From Nautilus pompilius (lineage: Eukaryota > Mollusca > Cephalopoda > Nautilida > Nautilidae), in contig JACATO010002191.1 of NCBI GenBank assembly GCA_018389105.1, positions 186,001 to 250,000 on the forward strand: a stretch of DNA of 64,000 bases, read 5' to 3'. A program made the translations under genes and the position numbers. Below are positions 35,351 through 47,084 of the stretch, one piece after another. Numbering within the stretch: position 1 is the stretch's first letter; each line of letters starts with the position of its first letter. The notes under the pieces are model-generated. The model was given only the letters and a program-made list of their open reading frames with translations, was not told the origin of the DNA and ran no database searches.

Positions 35351-36229
35351 CTGTTTTTTTTTTCATGTTCGGATGTTATAATTAAAGATTTTTTTTAAAA
35401 AGAGGATATTAGTTAATATTATTATTATTATCATTACTTAAGACAAATTTTATGAGATTTTTGCAGACATGCATCAACGATATCAAACTCTGAATGAACG
35501 TTTTTTTTTTTTCATATTATTCAAGAGAGAAATGAAACAGCAAACTTCTGAAGGCTGCTGAAGTCTGTAGAATCAATAGTCAAAGGTGGAATGGGATTGA
35601 AAAGAACGTTTCTATCTGTAGCTCCGTTCATTTTTCTGCAAGAAATGAGAATCTGTCTAGTCTTTTGTGGTGAAAGAGCAGTATGTCTATGCCAAATGGC
35701 TGTGAGTGATTTTTTTAAAAAAAACACCCAAAGAACCTAATATTGTTTGTTTTCTGAATAAACTGACAAACGTGTTATTAATATTGAGAAGATATGTGAA
35801 ATAAAAAAGGACTTTTATTTTTCCAAATGGAAAAGAAATGATTTGAGAACCAAGCATTTAAATGGCATTGAACTTTGGTTTATTTATATTATTTAAAACT
35901 TTAATTCAGTTGTTAAAAGCAAAATAGCATTTGAAAAAATTGCTTTGCAAATGCAGGATTCACATTTTTCAATTGAGAATGCTGCAAATATTATTTTGTT
36001 TTAATGCAAGAGAAAGCTGATAAAAAAGGATTTTTTTTGAATTTGCAGGATAGTGTATACCTAAATATGTTGGTTGGTAACATTGATGAAGAAAGAACTA
36101 GAAGAACGTTTGCCCTGTCAGGTTAGAGATTGGCTGAATGTAATTTAAATGAGCTTCTGTCTGATGTTATTTCTGCTGCTGCTGCTGTTGTATTGTACAC
36201 TGGTTTGCATAGTGCCAAAACTTCCAACA
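35351..36229. other. AT-rich non-coding stretch with an exon candidate
   Basis: At 36049-36121 a plus-strand segment follows a T-rich acceptor (TTTTTTTTGAATTTGCAG) and reads DSVYLNMLVGNIDEERTRR onward without a stop to CAG. The following GTTAGAG is a poor donor. No other gene evidence; a 68-codon minus frame at 35521-35727 is unassigned. Confidence 0.3.
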
Positions 36230-36425
36230 CTTGCAGAGAAATCCCTGCTAGAACTCCTCTTTTTTTTTACATGTGAGAGGAACCCCACATGGCTCGTGAA
36301 GAAGAACGAGGATAAACTATCTCAGAGAGATGCACAAAATTGAGTCAACACAAATCAGAAATTGAACTCGGGCTCTCAACCTCGGCAATTCAGTGGCCTA
36401 GCCCATGGCCATTGGCTGCCTTGCT
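36230..36425 (-). mobile_element. tRNA-derived SINE, copy 2
   Basis: Plus-strand view begins AATCCCTGCTAGAACTCC, has ACATGTGAGAGGAACCCCAC and GGCTCGTGAAGAAGAACGAG in the body, and ends in the reversed head GAACTCGGGCTCTC..GGCCTAGCCC. Lacks the outermost tail segment seen at 50768. Confidence 0.75.
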
Positions 36426-37650
36426 TGATGATGATTAAGAGAATCTTGTCCCGTTGCAATGATTTGTCTGGTGACTACAACTGTAATAATAATTTTGGAA
36501 AATTTTTTTAAAAAAATAGAAGATTGTGTTCGTGTTTTGTTTGTTGGCAGTGAATGGGGTAGCTTTTGTAGCATTGCATTATGGGAATTTCTCTTTAACT
36601 GTTGATGAAAAGAACCTTGTATTATAAAAGCAGTTTATATAGAAGGGAATAATAATAATATTTTGAACAATGAAACAGATAGACAAACAAACAAAGCCAT
36701 TGGATAGGAAAGGTACATGGACAAAGTAATGAAAATTTTAAAATTTTTTAGATGAATAAAAAGATAAAGTAGAATTAACAGCAAACAACATTTTGAAGAA
36801 AAGAAACTTTTTTAAAAAAAAATCTAATCATTGAGAATTGATTTTGAGTTTTTAATAAATAGAGATTTAATGATTTCTAATTTGGGATCAGTAAAAGGGT
36901 TAGGCCAAACTAATGCAGTGACAATTGGGATGATAAACCTGTTTTGTTTAATTCTACAGGTACAGTATATACCTTTGTATAGCCAAGAAAAACATTTCTT
37001 TTTATCATCATTTTTAAACTTAGATCATGTAGTAGTGTTTGTTTTTTTTTTTGTTATATAATGACAACATGCCTGGCTTTTGAAGTTAACAGACAAGAAA
37101 AATAGAATACAGGCAAAAAGAAAAAAAAAAAACACTGACAGATGAAACAAAACAAGAGAAGTAAAGTATTCATGTGCTGCTTATAAACTAGTTATACGTT
37201 TTTAGAACTTTTGTGTCTCCACTCTAATGTATGTTTTAAAGAGAAATTCTCTTGTATTTTGAGGAAATGAAACAAAATATGGAATAAAAGGATAAGCTGA
37301 TATTTTACTCCCCTTTCTTCTTTTCTATTTGTCATACATTTTTGATGTTATATTCTGTCCTGCAATTACCCCGCACATTATTTTCCATAATACTTTATTT
37401 CCTTTAACTATGTCCAATTACATTTCTAAAATAGCATTATATAAAAGTGCCTGAACTGCTACACTTGAGAATCTTATCTTGTTTGCTGATGGATGCCATA
37501 TTACATTTTGGGCAATTCTCTTATGTGTGACTGGAACATTTGGTGCCAGATGGACTTCAGGAAGGTTTCTTGTTTTGTATGGGGCATGGTTATATTTCTC
37601 TGACAGATCTTTGAAATTAATTTGTGAGGGAGCTTCCTCGTTACACATCA

Positions 37651-37686
<36 letters not shown>

Positions 37687-38365
37687 TCTCTTTTTTGTTT
37701 TCTACATTCGTGTGCCGGTCTTTTTCTTTAGAGAGAGAGAATGAAAAATAAAGCTGAAATTTCTGCATACAGTTTTTGCTTTGGGTACTAATTGAAATGA
37801 ATTTCAGCTTGACTTGGTTCTTGATGTTCAACATTAGGTTAAGCTGGTAACCACACGCTGAAGCCATTCACTGATGTTGGAGATGCGTAACATAGATAGG
37901 AAGGAAACCTCTAAATAACACCTCTACAAAAACAGAAAAAAGGGTATTACCCTGCTCAACAAACGGCTCCTTTAAACTCAAACTCTCCAAAGTTCACCAG
38001 CCAATTTCCTTTGTCCCTTTCACAAAAAAATTAGGGTTTTAAGCAAAATTTGTCATCTTTGCATAGATTTAGTTTAACTAAAACCACAATTACAAGAAAA
38101 ATCATTTTTAAAAGGTTTTTATCCCTTTTTTTTTCAACATTGTGTCATTTTTAATGTTTATTTTCTTAAAATTGGCCCCCTTTCAATACATCCATAACTC
38201 TATTTATGTTTTTTTTTTCTCATCAAGTCTACATCAGCATGTCTTTATTAAATTACCATTTGTTGTTTACCAGGCTTTACAAGGGAGACTACTCTTGTGA
38301 GGGAGCACATTGCCACTGATTCATTAGAAACCATTACCCTGTGCCACAAGGGCCCTGCACTGCTA
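36426..38365. other. AT-rich non-coding stretch with a (CAT)n run
   Basis: A (CAT)11 run lies at 37652-37685, followed by CTCTC and a T-rich acceptor-like tract. It has the same CAT-to-CT junction as the satellite at 33541 on a small scale. No gene recognised. Confidence 0.45.
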
Positions 38366-38369
38366 ACTT

Positions 38370-38580
38370 CATCAGGGGAAATCTCTATTAGAACTCTTTG
38401 TTTTTAGATTTGTTGGGGGGGGGGGGAGAACTGGGATGGCCAAAGGAAACTCTCATGGCCAGCTAGTGAAGAAGAGAGAGAAGAAGCCCTACCAGGGAGG
38501 TATGCCAAACCAGGCTGACCAGGGATCGAACTTTGGCCCTCAGCCATGACAGTAAGGTGGGCTAATCACTGGCAGCCATT
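38370..38580 (-). mobile_element. tRNA-derived SINE, copy 3
   Basis: Plus-strand view runs from CAGGGGAAATCTCTATTAG through GGCCAGCTAGTGAAGAAG and GGAGGTATGCCAAACC to the reversed head. The B-box complement is AGGGATCGAACTTTGG, that is CCAAAGTTCGATCCCT on the minus strand, close to the tRNA consensus GGTTCGANTCC. An expanded G run lies at 38416-38427. Confidence 0.85.
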
Positions 38581-38785
38581 AAATCATTTTATTTATCACA
38601 TTATCATATTTCTAAACTCAAAAAATTTTTTGAGTTGGCTGGGTAGGATTTTTGCGCACAATCTTGCATTGATCGTTAGACTAAGGATAATAGAAATCCT
38701 GTTTCTTTTTTGTTATTAGACAAATCTAGATGATTCAAACACCAGCACCACTTATGCTATCTTATTATTTATTTATTTTACCACA

Positions 38786-38955
38786 TACATCTCTCTCTTT
38801 TTACGGTACCTGCCACCTGTAGGCTATTCACGGAGCAGCGGCCATAATCTACTGTTGGGCACCAATCAGAGGCACCATAAGTCATATGTTCAAACCACAG
38901 AGAAACTGTGTGATTATGCAAGTTTTGCATGAGAAAATTAATTTCCACGTACTTA
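38786..38955 (+). repeat. Dispersed repeat related to 53515-53610
   Basis: About 70 bases align with 53535-53608 in the same orientation, including an identical TTCAAACCACAGAGA core and matching outer parts (CCATAAGTCATA/CCATAGTCATAA and TAATTTCCA/AGAATTTCCA). Family unknown. Confidence 0.4.
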
Positions 38956-39043
38956 ACTGTAAGAATTAAAATTCATCATTACTTATTTCTGTTATGCCTT
39001 AGTTAAATTTTCTTTACTCTCTTGTGAGAGAAGATTATGTATC

Positions 39044-39135
39044 TTATACTAGGGGTGCTCACGTGAAACTTGGCTGGATATTATTATGACAATGCTATTA
39101 TTTCGACTGGTTTCATTTGAACATCCTTAGTATAA
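39044..39135. mobile_element. Short palindromic MITE, copy 2 (92 bp)
   Basis: Ends TTATACTAGGGGTGCTCACG and the complement TTATACTAAGGATGTTCAAA pair over the whole length with few mismatches, both continuing to TGAAAC. The element is nearly all stem with a short loop around 39088. TA-type flanks cannot be separated from the repeat itself. Confidence 0.7.
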
Positions 39136-39514
39136 TCTCTTTATTTTATTTATTTAAATTCATATCTGCATCGTAATGTAGTACAAAGTTATTTTTCAAT
39201 TCTTAGTCGTCTATTTTTAGTGATTAAAAATATTTAAATATTAATATTTTCTGTTTTCTCCACCATCAGTATCCCAAATGTCATATCATGTATATGTTTG
39301 GTTACATAACATTGTTTTAAGTTGCTGCTGTTAAGGAATCTCCTGCCCGAGTCACAGATATAGTTTTCTTCAGGTTGTCAATCAAAAATGGAAAAGTAAA
39401 ATATATATATATATATATGTCTATAACAAAGATGAATTTATATTCAAATATTTACAATTGTGACATTTAAAAAAAAATGTTTTTTTTTTTTTTTTTTTAA
39501 ATAATTAAACATTA

Positions 39515-39790
39515 GGGGCTATGTGGTGGGCTGCTGGGGTCAAGAGCCTGAGTTTGATTCTCAGATGGGTCCAGCTAGTTTTGTATCTCCCTGACGCAGT
39601 GTTTTTTTTTTTACCAGCCAGCTACATAGGCTTCCTAGCACATCTGAAAACAAGGAGTTCCAGTAGGGTTTTCTTTGCCAAAGTACCAGGTCCCTTGTGG
39701 CAGGACTGCACTCGCTCACCAGGGCCATCTCCCATGTAGACATCAGTGTATGACATGACGACTGGCCGAGTTTTGGGTGATGACATTTTG
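39515..39790 (+). mobile_element. tRNA-derived SINE, copy 4 (plus orientation)
   Basis: Head at the left: GGGCTATGTGGTGGGCTGC (A-box-like) and CTGAGTTTGATTCTCAG (B-box-like). Body: ACATCTGAAAACAAGGAGTT, the most conserved block in the family, followed by CCAGTAGGGTTTTCTTTG. The tail extends to about 39790. A 12-T run separates head and body. Confidence 0.8.
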
Positions 39791-41817
39791 TTTGTTTTTT
39801 GGTGCATGAAACTAAGCTTGTTGGATTGTTAACGTCTACGGCAGATGATGGGCAGTTGGTTAGTGTAGCATGTTTGTTTGTCATGGATACTGCTGTGTTT
39901 CGGCCTCCATTCGTGCTTTGTTTGATGCTTAACAATAGTTATGGGCCAGCTTGTTCCATGTGGGTTTACTGCCATAGTGTAGTAGGTGGTCCTTCTTTCC
40001 CTGCTGGTATCAGTTGTAGTTGGCTAGGTTCTGCATAGGTGCAGTGTACCTTAACTGGGATTGTACAAAATCTTTGCATGCTTACCATCAGACTGTGGCA
40101 TTTCTCCCTCTGATGCCATGTTGCTGAATGCTTTCCTTTTTGATATCATTAACTGCCTGTGATGTTGTCACGAGAGGATTTCATCATGTAAACGAGTAGT
40201 GACATTAGATAACTACTGATTGTTGCCAATTGCACTGCTTTCATTCTGTCCCCTGTCTATTTAGTTGATTCCATAAATGTATACTTTAAAAAAATTGCTC
40301 AACACTAGGAACCTTTTACATATTTATCTCTCTAACCTTTTTTTTTTTTTTATTTCCTTTAAAGTTTATTTGGAGGACCTCCTCCCTTCCCAAATCAGAA
40401 CTGACTTCAAACACTTTTTATGCCAAAAATGAGTCTCTCTCTCTACCAGAAACTGTCTGCTATGCTGCTGTCATGTGGTAATGAAATGAAGTGTCTGATA
40501 GTTGTTATAATGTAACATTTTTTCCTGAGTCAGTCAGTCTGTTACTGACCAAACAGGGTACCATTGAAATGGTAAAAGATCAATTATAATGGGTCAGCAT
40601 CAAAGAGGTAGTTTAATGTATAGAACCAGAAACTTCGTTATTTGCATGTCTATTGATGCCAGCGAGACTGGGTCTGCTAAGAGTTGCTGATAAGCCTTCA
40701 TGATAGATGCAGCTTTGCATGCTTGAGATAATGGAATGTAAAATAAATGAACGAATAAATAAAGAGACAAACACTGAAGGCTAAAAAAAAATATACAAGT
40801 ACAGGATAGGGATCCTTTGCTGGATATAGAAATTCATCAGTTTCTCTTGATGAAACTCCACTTAAGCTGTGTTATGGTGTTTTCTGTACCATGTGATTAT
40901 TTAGAATAGTATAGCTTGTGTTTTTACTTAAAATCTTGTGGTTTAATTGCTCAGAAAGAGTTCAACTTTGTAAATTTAAGCACTGGCTGGTTATGTTGTG
41001 ACAATGTGCAGGTTGGATTATTGCTGTACAATCAACTGGGAACATTTCTACAGCTTTGTAATCTGCCTATCCGAGTACCTTTCAGTGTTAGTTTCTTTCT
41101 CCATTTTGCTTATGTGAACTACATCTTATTAAGCTTAGTTTAGTTATTACAAGGACAATGGACTGCTTATAAAACTCTCTCTCCAGCGAAGACAAATGAA
41201 TGCTTAACAGTATATTTCACTAACATGATCTTTCTTTTTTTCTCCCTTTGATGATTTGAGAGAATCAAGGAGTTTAGTTGGTTGGGTTTATCACCAAAAC
41301 TTTCACCAAGAGGCAGAAAACATTTGAGTGGATGACAGGAATTTTCACAAGATTAATTCCTTAGATGGGTTAATCATCTGGACCCAATTCAAGGGATTTA
41401 AGATTGGTAGAATCATTATATCACTTTTATTCTGACTCACTTGGAACTTGGATATAAGAATTAAGACCAGCAGCAGTTTACTTTTATCCTCTTAACCCTG
41501 TAGTTGCCTGCTGTTATTATACAGTAATGTTCTATAACCTGAATCACTGACCTTATCTTATCTTCTTCATTTAATATCGTCAGAAGTGGCAGTAGCACTA
41601 TCATAAGAAACACTGGAATATATTGTTATTATTATTATTGGTGTTACATTATTAAAGCAAGAGTTAAAAGATTGTTTCCCTTGGTAATTTATATAGTAAA
41701 TAGTTTAGCTCTATGATAGTAAGTATATTTTAGTTAACTGTGTCACTGTTGAGTTTACTTTTAAAAATTAAGTTAAACTTTTCTTGAAATTTTTTTTTTT
41801 TTTTTTAAAAAATTTAG
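39791..41817. other. Non-coding, intron-like stretch
   Basis: AT-rich with poly-T runs and short open frames only. No family match. It leads into the acceptor tract of the exon candidate at 41818. Confidence 0.4.
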
Positions 41818-41873
41818 ACAGCATTTTGAGCAACAGAAAAGCGATAAACATGACAGTGTGAAAGAACAACATG
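41818..41873 (+). CDS. Candidate internal coding exon, 56 nt
   Basis: Preceded by a long T tract ending AAAAAATTTAG and followed by GTAAGGAG. Only one of three frames is open: one base completes an incoming codon, then QHFEQQKSDKHDSVKEQH, then one base is left over. The composition is strongly charged, hydrophilic and coil- or linker-like, unlike random translation of the surrounding AT-rich DNA. Incoming phase 2, outgoing phase 1. The incoming phase fits the phase-2 reading of the 26124-26156 candidate. I do not recognise the protein. Best host exon candidate in the window. Confidence 0.5.
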
Positions 41874-41934
41874 GTAAGGAGTGCGTTCTACAGTGAGTTT
41901 CCTGATTACTGAAGGGGTCTGTTACTTCATCAAG

Positions 41935-42250
41935 TTTTCCTACGTGAACTGTGGCTGCTCGCCTCTCTGCCGGCTGGCACCTTTACTCTCTTGGTGAGGC
42001 AACATTTCAAACTCACCTCTCTGTTTCACCACCTTCAGCCTCCCTTCCCCTCCCCTCCCCTCCCCTCTCTCTCTCAATCTGACTTTAGGCAGAGTTTGGG
42101 TTCTATTCATAGTGCTCTCTAGATCCTCTTAGGTTCCGGAGGAGGAGCTGTTCCAGGACTAGTTAGCTGTTGCCGTGGTTGCTGCAAGCCACTGTTACTT
42201 AAAGCAGCTGGGATGTGGAGGAAACAGGCTGTGATATACTGTAGAACAGG
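41935..42250 (+). promoter_or_regulatory. Possible alternative promoter / 5' UTR
   Basis: A local rise in GC and pyrimidine content against AT-rich flanks, with (CCCCT)n at 42045-42065, CTCTCTCTC, and GGTTCCGGAGGAGGAGC at 42133. It lies just above an ATG with a splice donor 36 bases later. No TATA box stands out. An acceptor-like CAATCTGACTTTAG at 42075-42088 means it could instead be part of an internal exon. Confidence 0.3.
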
Positions 42251-42286
42251 ATGGTCCGTGTTATTGGATTGAAGACAAGAAGATCC
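42251..42286 (+). CDS. Candidate first coding exon (12 codons)
   Basis: ACAGGATGG gives a reasonable start context (A at -4, G at +4). The frame reads MVRVIGLKTRRS and meets a perfect GTAAGT donor after 42286, leaving phase 0. The frame would continue 59 more codons into the intron without splicing. The layout resembles an alternative 5' end starting in an intron of the gene that owns the 41818 candidate; function unknown. Confidence 0.35.
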
Positions 42287-43399
42287 GTAAGTAATATGTT
42301 TGCCTGTACGTATGGTTACGCTCTGTGCCTGCTCCAGCTGATAAATAACAAATTCAAGCTTTGTTTTTCATCCACTGACCAGCCGATGTATTTACCTATG
42401 TATATTTATAGTTTTGCATGGTATTGTCATACTGAACATTCTTGGAAGTTTAACAAAGTAGAATAGAAGAAATAAGTGGCCATTCCAGATATAATACTAG
42501 AATATGAACGAAGCACTGGTTTAAAAACACGGCACTAAAAAAAAAAAATGTACTTTATGTAACTTAAAAACCAGTTATTTTTTTTCTTTCTATTGACTTT
42601 TTCAACAACCAACATCTTGTTGTAAACCTTTAGATTAATATGATAGTGCAGTGTTTATGGGTTGATATATTTCCTCAGTCATTAAGTAGTATTTCCTACA
42701 ATGAGTCAGTTTAATTAGGTGGAAGTTAACACTATAAGTTCTTAACATCATTTCCTGGTATAAACTGTTGTCTAAATGCATTTCTGTGAAAACCAAACAC
42801 TTATCAACATCTTTGCCCGTGTAAAGTTAGGTGCTAGTTTATTTGTTTAAATTTGTTTATCTATGCTGAAAGTAAGCCTTGTAGATGTGCAGACCTGCAA
42901 ATGTGAAGTTGATGTGGGTGTTGAAGTTTTGGCTCTGTATGCTAATCACTGATGTGGCTGAGGAACAAGGGACAAGCTGTCCATCTGTGTGCGTGTGTGT
43001 GTGTTTTAATATGCATTTTAATATTAAAAAAACTGCTAATTATTTATCAGTTTTAGAGATAAATGTAAGAGGAGCAGCATCAAAATCGGCAGAATATTCA
43101 GTCATTTTTTTTTATTTTTGAAAATTTGTGTCCGCCTCATTTAGCTAATCAGAAGACAGTTCAGATAAAACCTGTCCAGGTACGATTGTGGTGGTTCCAT
43201 CTTTGGTTTGGTTTTCGTTTAAATGTCCCTAGTATCTCCGTGTTTTCTTTGACTAATCTATGCTGTTTTATGGTGCAGCAATCTCAATAAATGGAGATAA
43301 CCTCTCTACACTGTAAATTGCCCACCCCCCCCTCCCCGGTGGAGTGTAACGTCGCACTTATTATCCACTAGAGCGCGCCTGTTTTTTATGCCATAAGAG
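42287..43399. other. AT-rich non-coding stretch
   Basis: No gene recognised. A short GT-rich run lies at 42988-43003. Confidence 0.4.
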
Positions 43400-43607
43400 G
43401 TTCTGGCTCTTCTGATTTTGGCAGGGGGGGGACTCTACTTGAGCCCTTGTTCTAATAGAAGGAAATACACTGTGACCATTGTCAAAGAAGAAACTATCCT
43501 AGGGAGATAAACTACGCTGAGCCGACTCCAACCAGGAACTGAACTATGGGTCCTCAGCCTTGGTAGTCCAGTAGTCTACCCCTACAATCTCCAGTGATCG
43601 CTACATT
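43400..43607 (-). mobile_element. tRNA-derived SINE, copy 5
   Basis: Plus-strand view: CTTCTGATTTTGGCAGG with a G run, then CCTAGGGAGATAAACTACGC and the reversed head GGAACTGAACTATGGGTCC..GGTAGTCCAGTAGTCTACCC. Head well preserved, body diverged. Confidence 0.7.
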
Positions 43608-45259
43608 TTCATTTATCTGCTGTTTGAATAAATGAGTATAAATTCTCTTCTGCTCACATACTTGTTACCTGTACAAGTTTTAAAATAAGCAAGACAGTTT
43701 CCCTAACTTTTTAAATCTTATATCCTGGCTTCTCTGCCATCCCCTCCTTTGTAATAAACAAAAGCTTAGCATTATTTTAATAACTTTTTGCATTGTCATT
43801 AAACATGAAAATAGTTTAGCGTGTTTTCCCAGTGATGCAGCTTAAATCTCATACCTCCATCTGAAAGAGAGGAGTCCAACTTGTATGGCCACACTTAAAA
43901 TTGAATTTTCTTTGTTTGTTTTTTTAATATGCATAATTTTTAGTTAATGTCCCAGAGTTACCTTCCTGTGGCATTTAATATGAGCCAGTGAAATGCTCTG
44001 AATAACAACTCTTTAGATGAAAGTTAATGAACTCCTTTGAGCAGAATGTGTACACCAGGGAGTCGCACACAATGAGTACTTGTTAACATTATCAAGAAAG
44101 GGCTCTACATTTAATATCATGTTAAAAACTGAGATTTAATTGAAAGCCAAAAAACAAAGCTAAACATGACTGCTAAGTAAACAGGATATGTATGTTGAAA
44201 TAATCAAAACAAGAGGACACTTGTGAAAAAGCCAACCCTAAATGAATTTGCATTTTAATTGGATTATATTGGTTTAACATAAGATGGTACATTTAAATAG
44301 CTTTGTTGACATTCTTCAAAAACTTGTCCATCCAATGAGTTCTGCTGTGTAGTAACTGAGAACTGAATCAAGGTGGGCTCCCTAGAGAGAGTCTGCACTG
44401 CATCCTTGATAAATGATACTCATAATGTATAATACATAAGGTATATAATATTGTGTGTGTGTGTGTGTGTGTGTTCTAAGAGAGGAAAAGCAGAGAGTAT
44501 TTATCATGCATAATTAAAAATGGATTTTTGTCTTAAAGATAAATTTTGAAAAGAATAAGCACATGGTTTTGTTCTTTTAATTAAAAAGATCTGCAAGGAA
44601 AGCACACAAATGAGAGAGAGAGAGTAAACATAGATTAGTAGTATAATATCTTAATTATTTTTACAGTATGTCTGTCTATCTCTCTTTAAAATCTTTGGTC
44701 AACGACGTTTTTTTTTCTTCCCAGAACTTAATCATGAGTTTTTCCTAGCATTAAGTTGTAGGAAGATTTTCTAAATTATCAGCAGATAAAAACTATATTC
44801 ATTTTGCATGCATAGCCACTTTAAAATTCTGGAAAGTATCTATTGGAAATGCAGCCTAGATTTGTCTTCTATAATGCTTAATACATCGTATGATGGGAAT
44901 AAAATATATGAACAACCCACTGAATTTACTTTGTTTAGAATGGATAAATTTTAAAATAGTAATAAAGACATGTTAGTTCTAAAAAATATTTAAATTATTT
45001 TTTGAAAGTTATTGGAAGGAAATATCTTCTTTTGGATGAATACCCAAAATATTGTATGAGCTGCTGAGTTATAGGTCTTTGGGCAGTTGGAGGATTGCAA
45101 AAGAACCAGCACAAAAACCTGAAAAGTTTCTTTAGAATATGCACCTCACCATGTATAAATTTTACTTTGTATCAGCAATTACTGCTGCAGGTGTCATCTT
45201 TTTGATTTCATATAACAAAGTTGCTAGAGGAGGCAACCCTGATAATGGAGCATAGTGTT
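43608..45259. other. AT-rich non-coding stretch
   Basis: A (GT)11 run lies at 44452-44474 and (GA)n at about 44612-44625. No gene recognised. Confidence 0.45.
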
Positions 45260-45530
45260 ACAGTTGTCTGTCAGAAAGCATTGCCAACCCTACACCTCCA
45301 GCACATTTAACTCCTATGTGGGAAAAAGCCCTAAGAGAACTTTTCATTTTTAGATGTGGGAGGAAATCAGAGTGACCAGAGAAGATCGGCACAGCTGGCT
45401 GGTGAGGAAGAGTGAGAATAAACCATTTCTGCGGAGGTAGTATGCCAAATCGAGTCATCCCCCAACATGGAAATTGAAGTCAGGGCCTTCAGTCCAGCAA
45501 TCTGCCACTGGACCACAGTAGATGTCTGGG
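45260..45530 (-). mobile_element. tRNA-derived SINE, copy 6
   Basis: Plus-strand view: AGAGAACTTTTCATTTTTAG, ATGTGGGAGGAAATCAGAGT, GGCTGGTGAGGAAGAG and GGAGGTAGTATGCCAAATCG, ending in the reversed head GAAATTGAAGTCAGGGCC..CAGCAATCTGCC. Confidence 0.8.
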
Positions 45531-46153
45531 CTTCTTTTGATAAAATCGTTTTGATCTCCTTGAGGATGGGTATTTTTGGACTTCAGATAGAAATAAATTA
45601 TATGGGTTATTTTTCGGGGTTTAACATCCACATTTACAGATACTTCTGACTCTCCCTTTAGTGTGACTTTCTCTGCATTACCTCACGGCGGCTCCTGATT
45701 TGACGAAATCTTAATCAAGGCATCACTAAACAGGTTTTTTTTTACACAAGGTAAAAATAGGGCAAATTTATAAGAAAAAGATTTAAGCAATATTATGGAT
45801 TTTTATTTATTTTATTTATTTTTTTTAATGTTGTCTGCTGATCACTGGATAAAAATCCATTTTTTTAAATGACTGCCATAAAGAGCCAGAAGGTCGTCCT
45901 TCACATGGCATTTACACGGCATTAAAGATGAAAGATAGAGTAGCAGCGTGTCACATAGAACTGATCCCCATACTCTTTACAATGCACTTATTAATGGTTA
46001 AACTTGTGGTGGATTAGCTGTCATTCTTGTTTCTGCTTATTTGCTTGGACAAATTTTTTTTTCTCTTTCTCTCTCAAAAAAACGTGGATTGTAAAACTGT
46101 ATTGTTTTGAGTGAGATTGAGAAATTTAATTAAAAAATCAGAATTGCTAATGA

Positions 46154-46185
<32 letters not shown>

Positions 46186-47000
46186 AACACAAACACAAAT
46201 GTTTTCTGGGATTTTGATACAGCCCCTATCTCATCCCATTGAAACTATTCTCCAGTAAATAGTAAGTATTGCTGTGACTCTCTCTCACACCCACCATTTG
46301 CTGTCTGGGAGAGAAGGTTTATCTTTGTTTCTGCCAGGAAAATAAATGTTTTCTGTACTGATAAGTTATCTGTCAACTGCCTAAAAGCCCTGACCCAGCA
46401 GCCATTAAGTACCATCAGGGAAGGGAAGAAAGCCTGGTACAGTAGGTAGTTGCTCTGACACTTGTGTCATTAGACTTGCTGAAGGTTTGTCCCTATCAAA
46501 TTGTATGCACTCCCTAAACTACTTCCATGGTAGCTAATTGGAGGCTTACCTCAAGTGGGCCTTGATTGGTGGTGTGTATCTCAAACTGTTTGCTGATGGA
46601 AAGAGAAGAAAAGAAAATGGCGGCAGGGTGTGCTGTTATTTCACAGTAACAGAACAAATTTTAAGACATTTAAAAATGAATGAGTGACTGTATTTATTGG
46701 TGGTAGCTTGGACAGCAAAATGATTGTCATCTTATAAAATAGTTTTTGTGATTTCATGAACTATAGCTAAATATAAGCATTTAATTTGGTGGCTTTGTCT
46801 AGACATTCTGCAGAAATGGTTTACATGAAATACTCAACAATTAGTCAAGATTTTCCTAGCAGGCAAGGTTAGAGAAATGGAAGGTTGGTTTTTCTTCAAA
46901 CTGCAGTTCATATTAACAATTTATGAAGCTATTTTACTCCTGAATTTCTATCAAGCAAAATAAAGATTCAATTAAGTTTTAAAAAGGAGGAATCATAATA
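45531..47000. other. AT-rich non-coding stretch
   Basis: A compound (CT)9(CA)n run lies at 46154-46198. Otherwise poly-T runs and short frames; no gene recognised. Confidence 0.45.
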
Positions 47001-47017
47001 TACTACTACTACTACAA

Positions 47018-47081
<64 letters not shown>
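47001..47081. repeat. (TAC)5-(CA)n compound microsatellite
   Basis: Five TAC units run into about thirty CA units with one C insertion at 47051. Confidence 0.97.

Positions 47082-47084
<3 letters not shown>

Noticed and set aside
33459..35381. A 640-codon plus-strand open frame rich in Ser, Leu, Ile and His
   Set aside because: It is the translation of the alternating CT/CAT satellite, which cannot form stops in that frame; no protein signal outside the repeat.
39521..39935. Open frames of 61-124 codons on both strands
   Set aside because: They lie in a SINE copy and its flank; frames are not protein-like and differ between copies.
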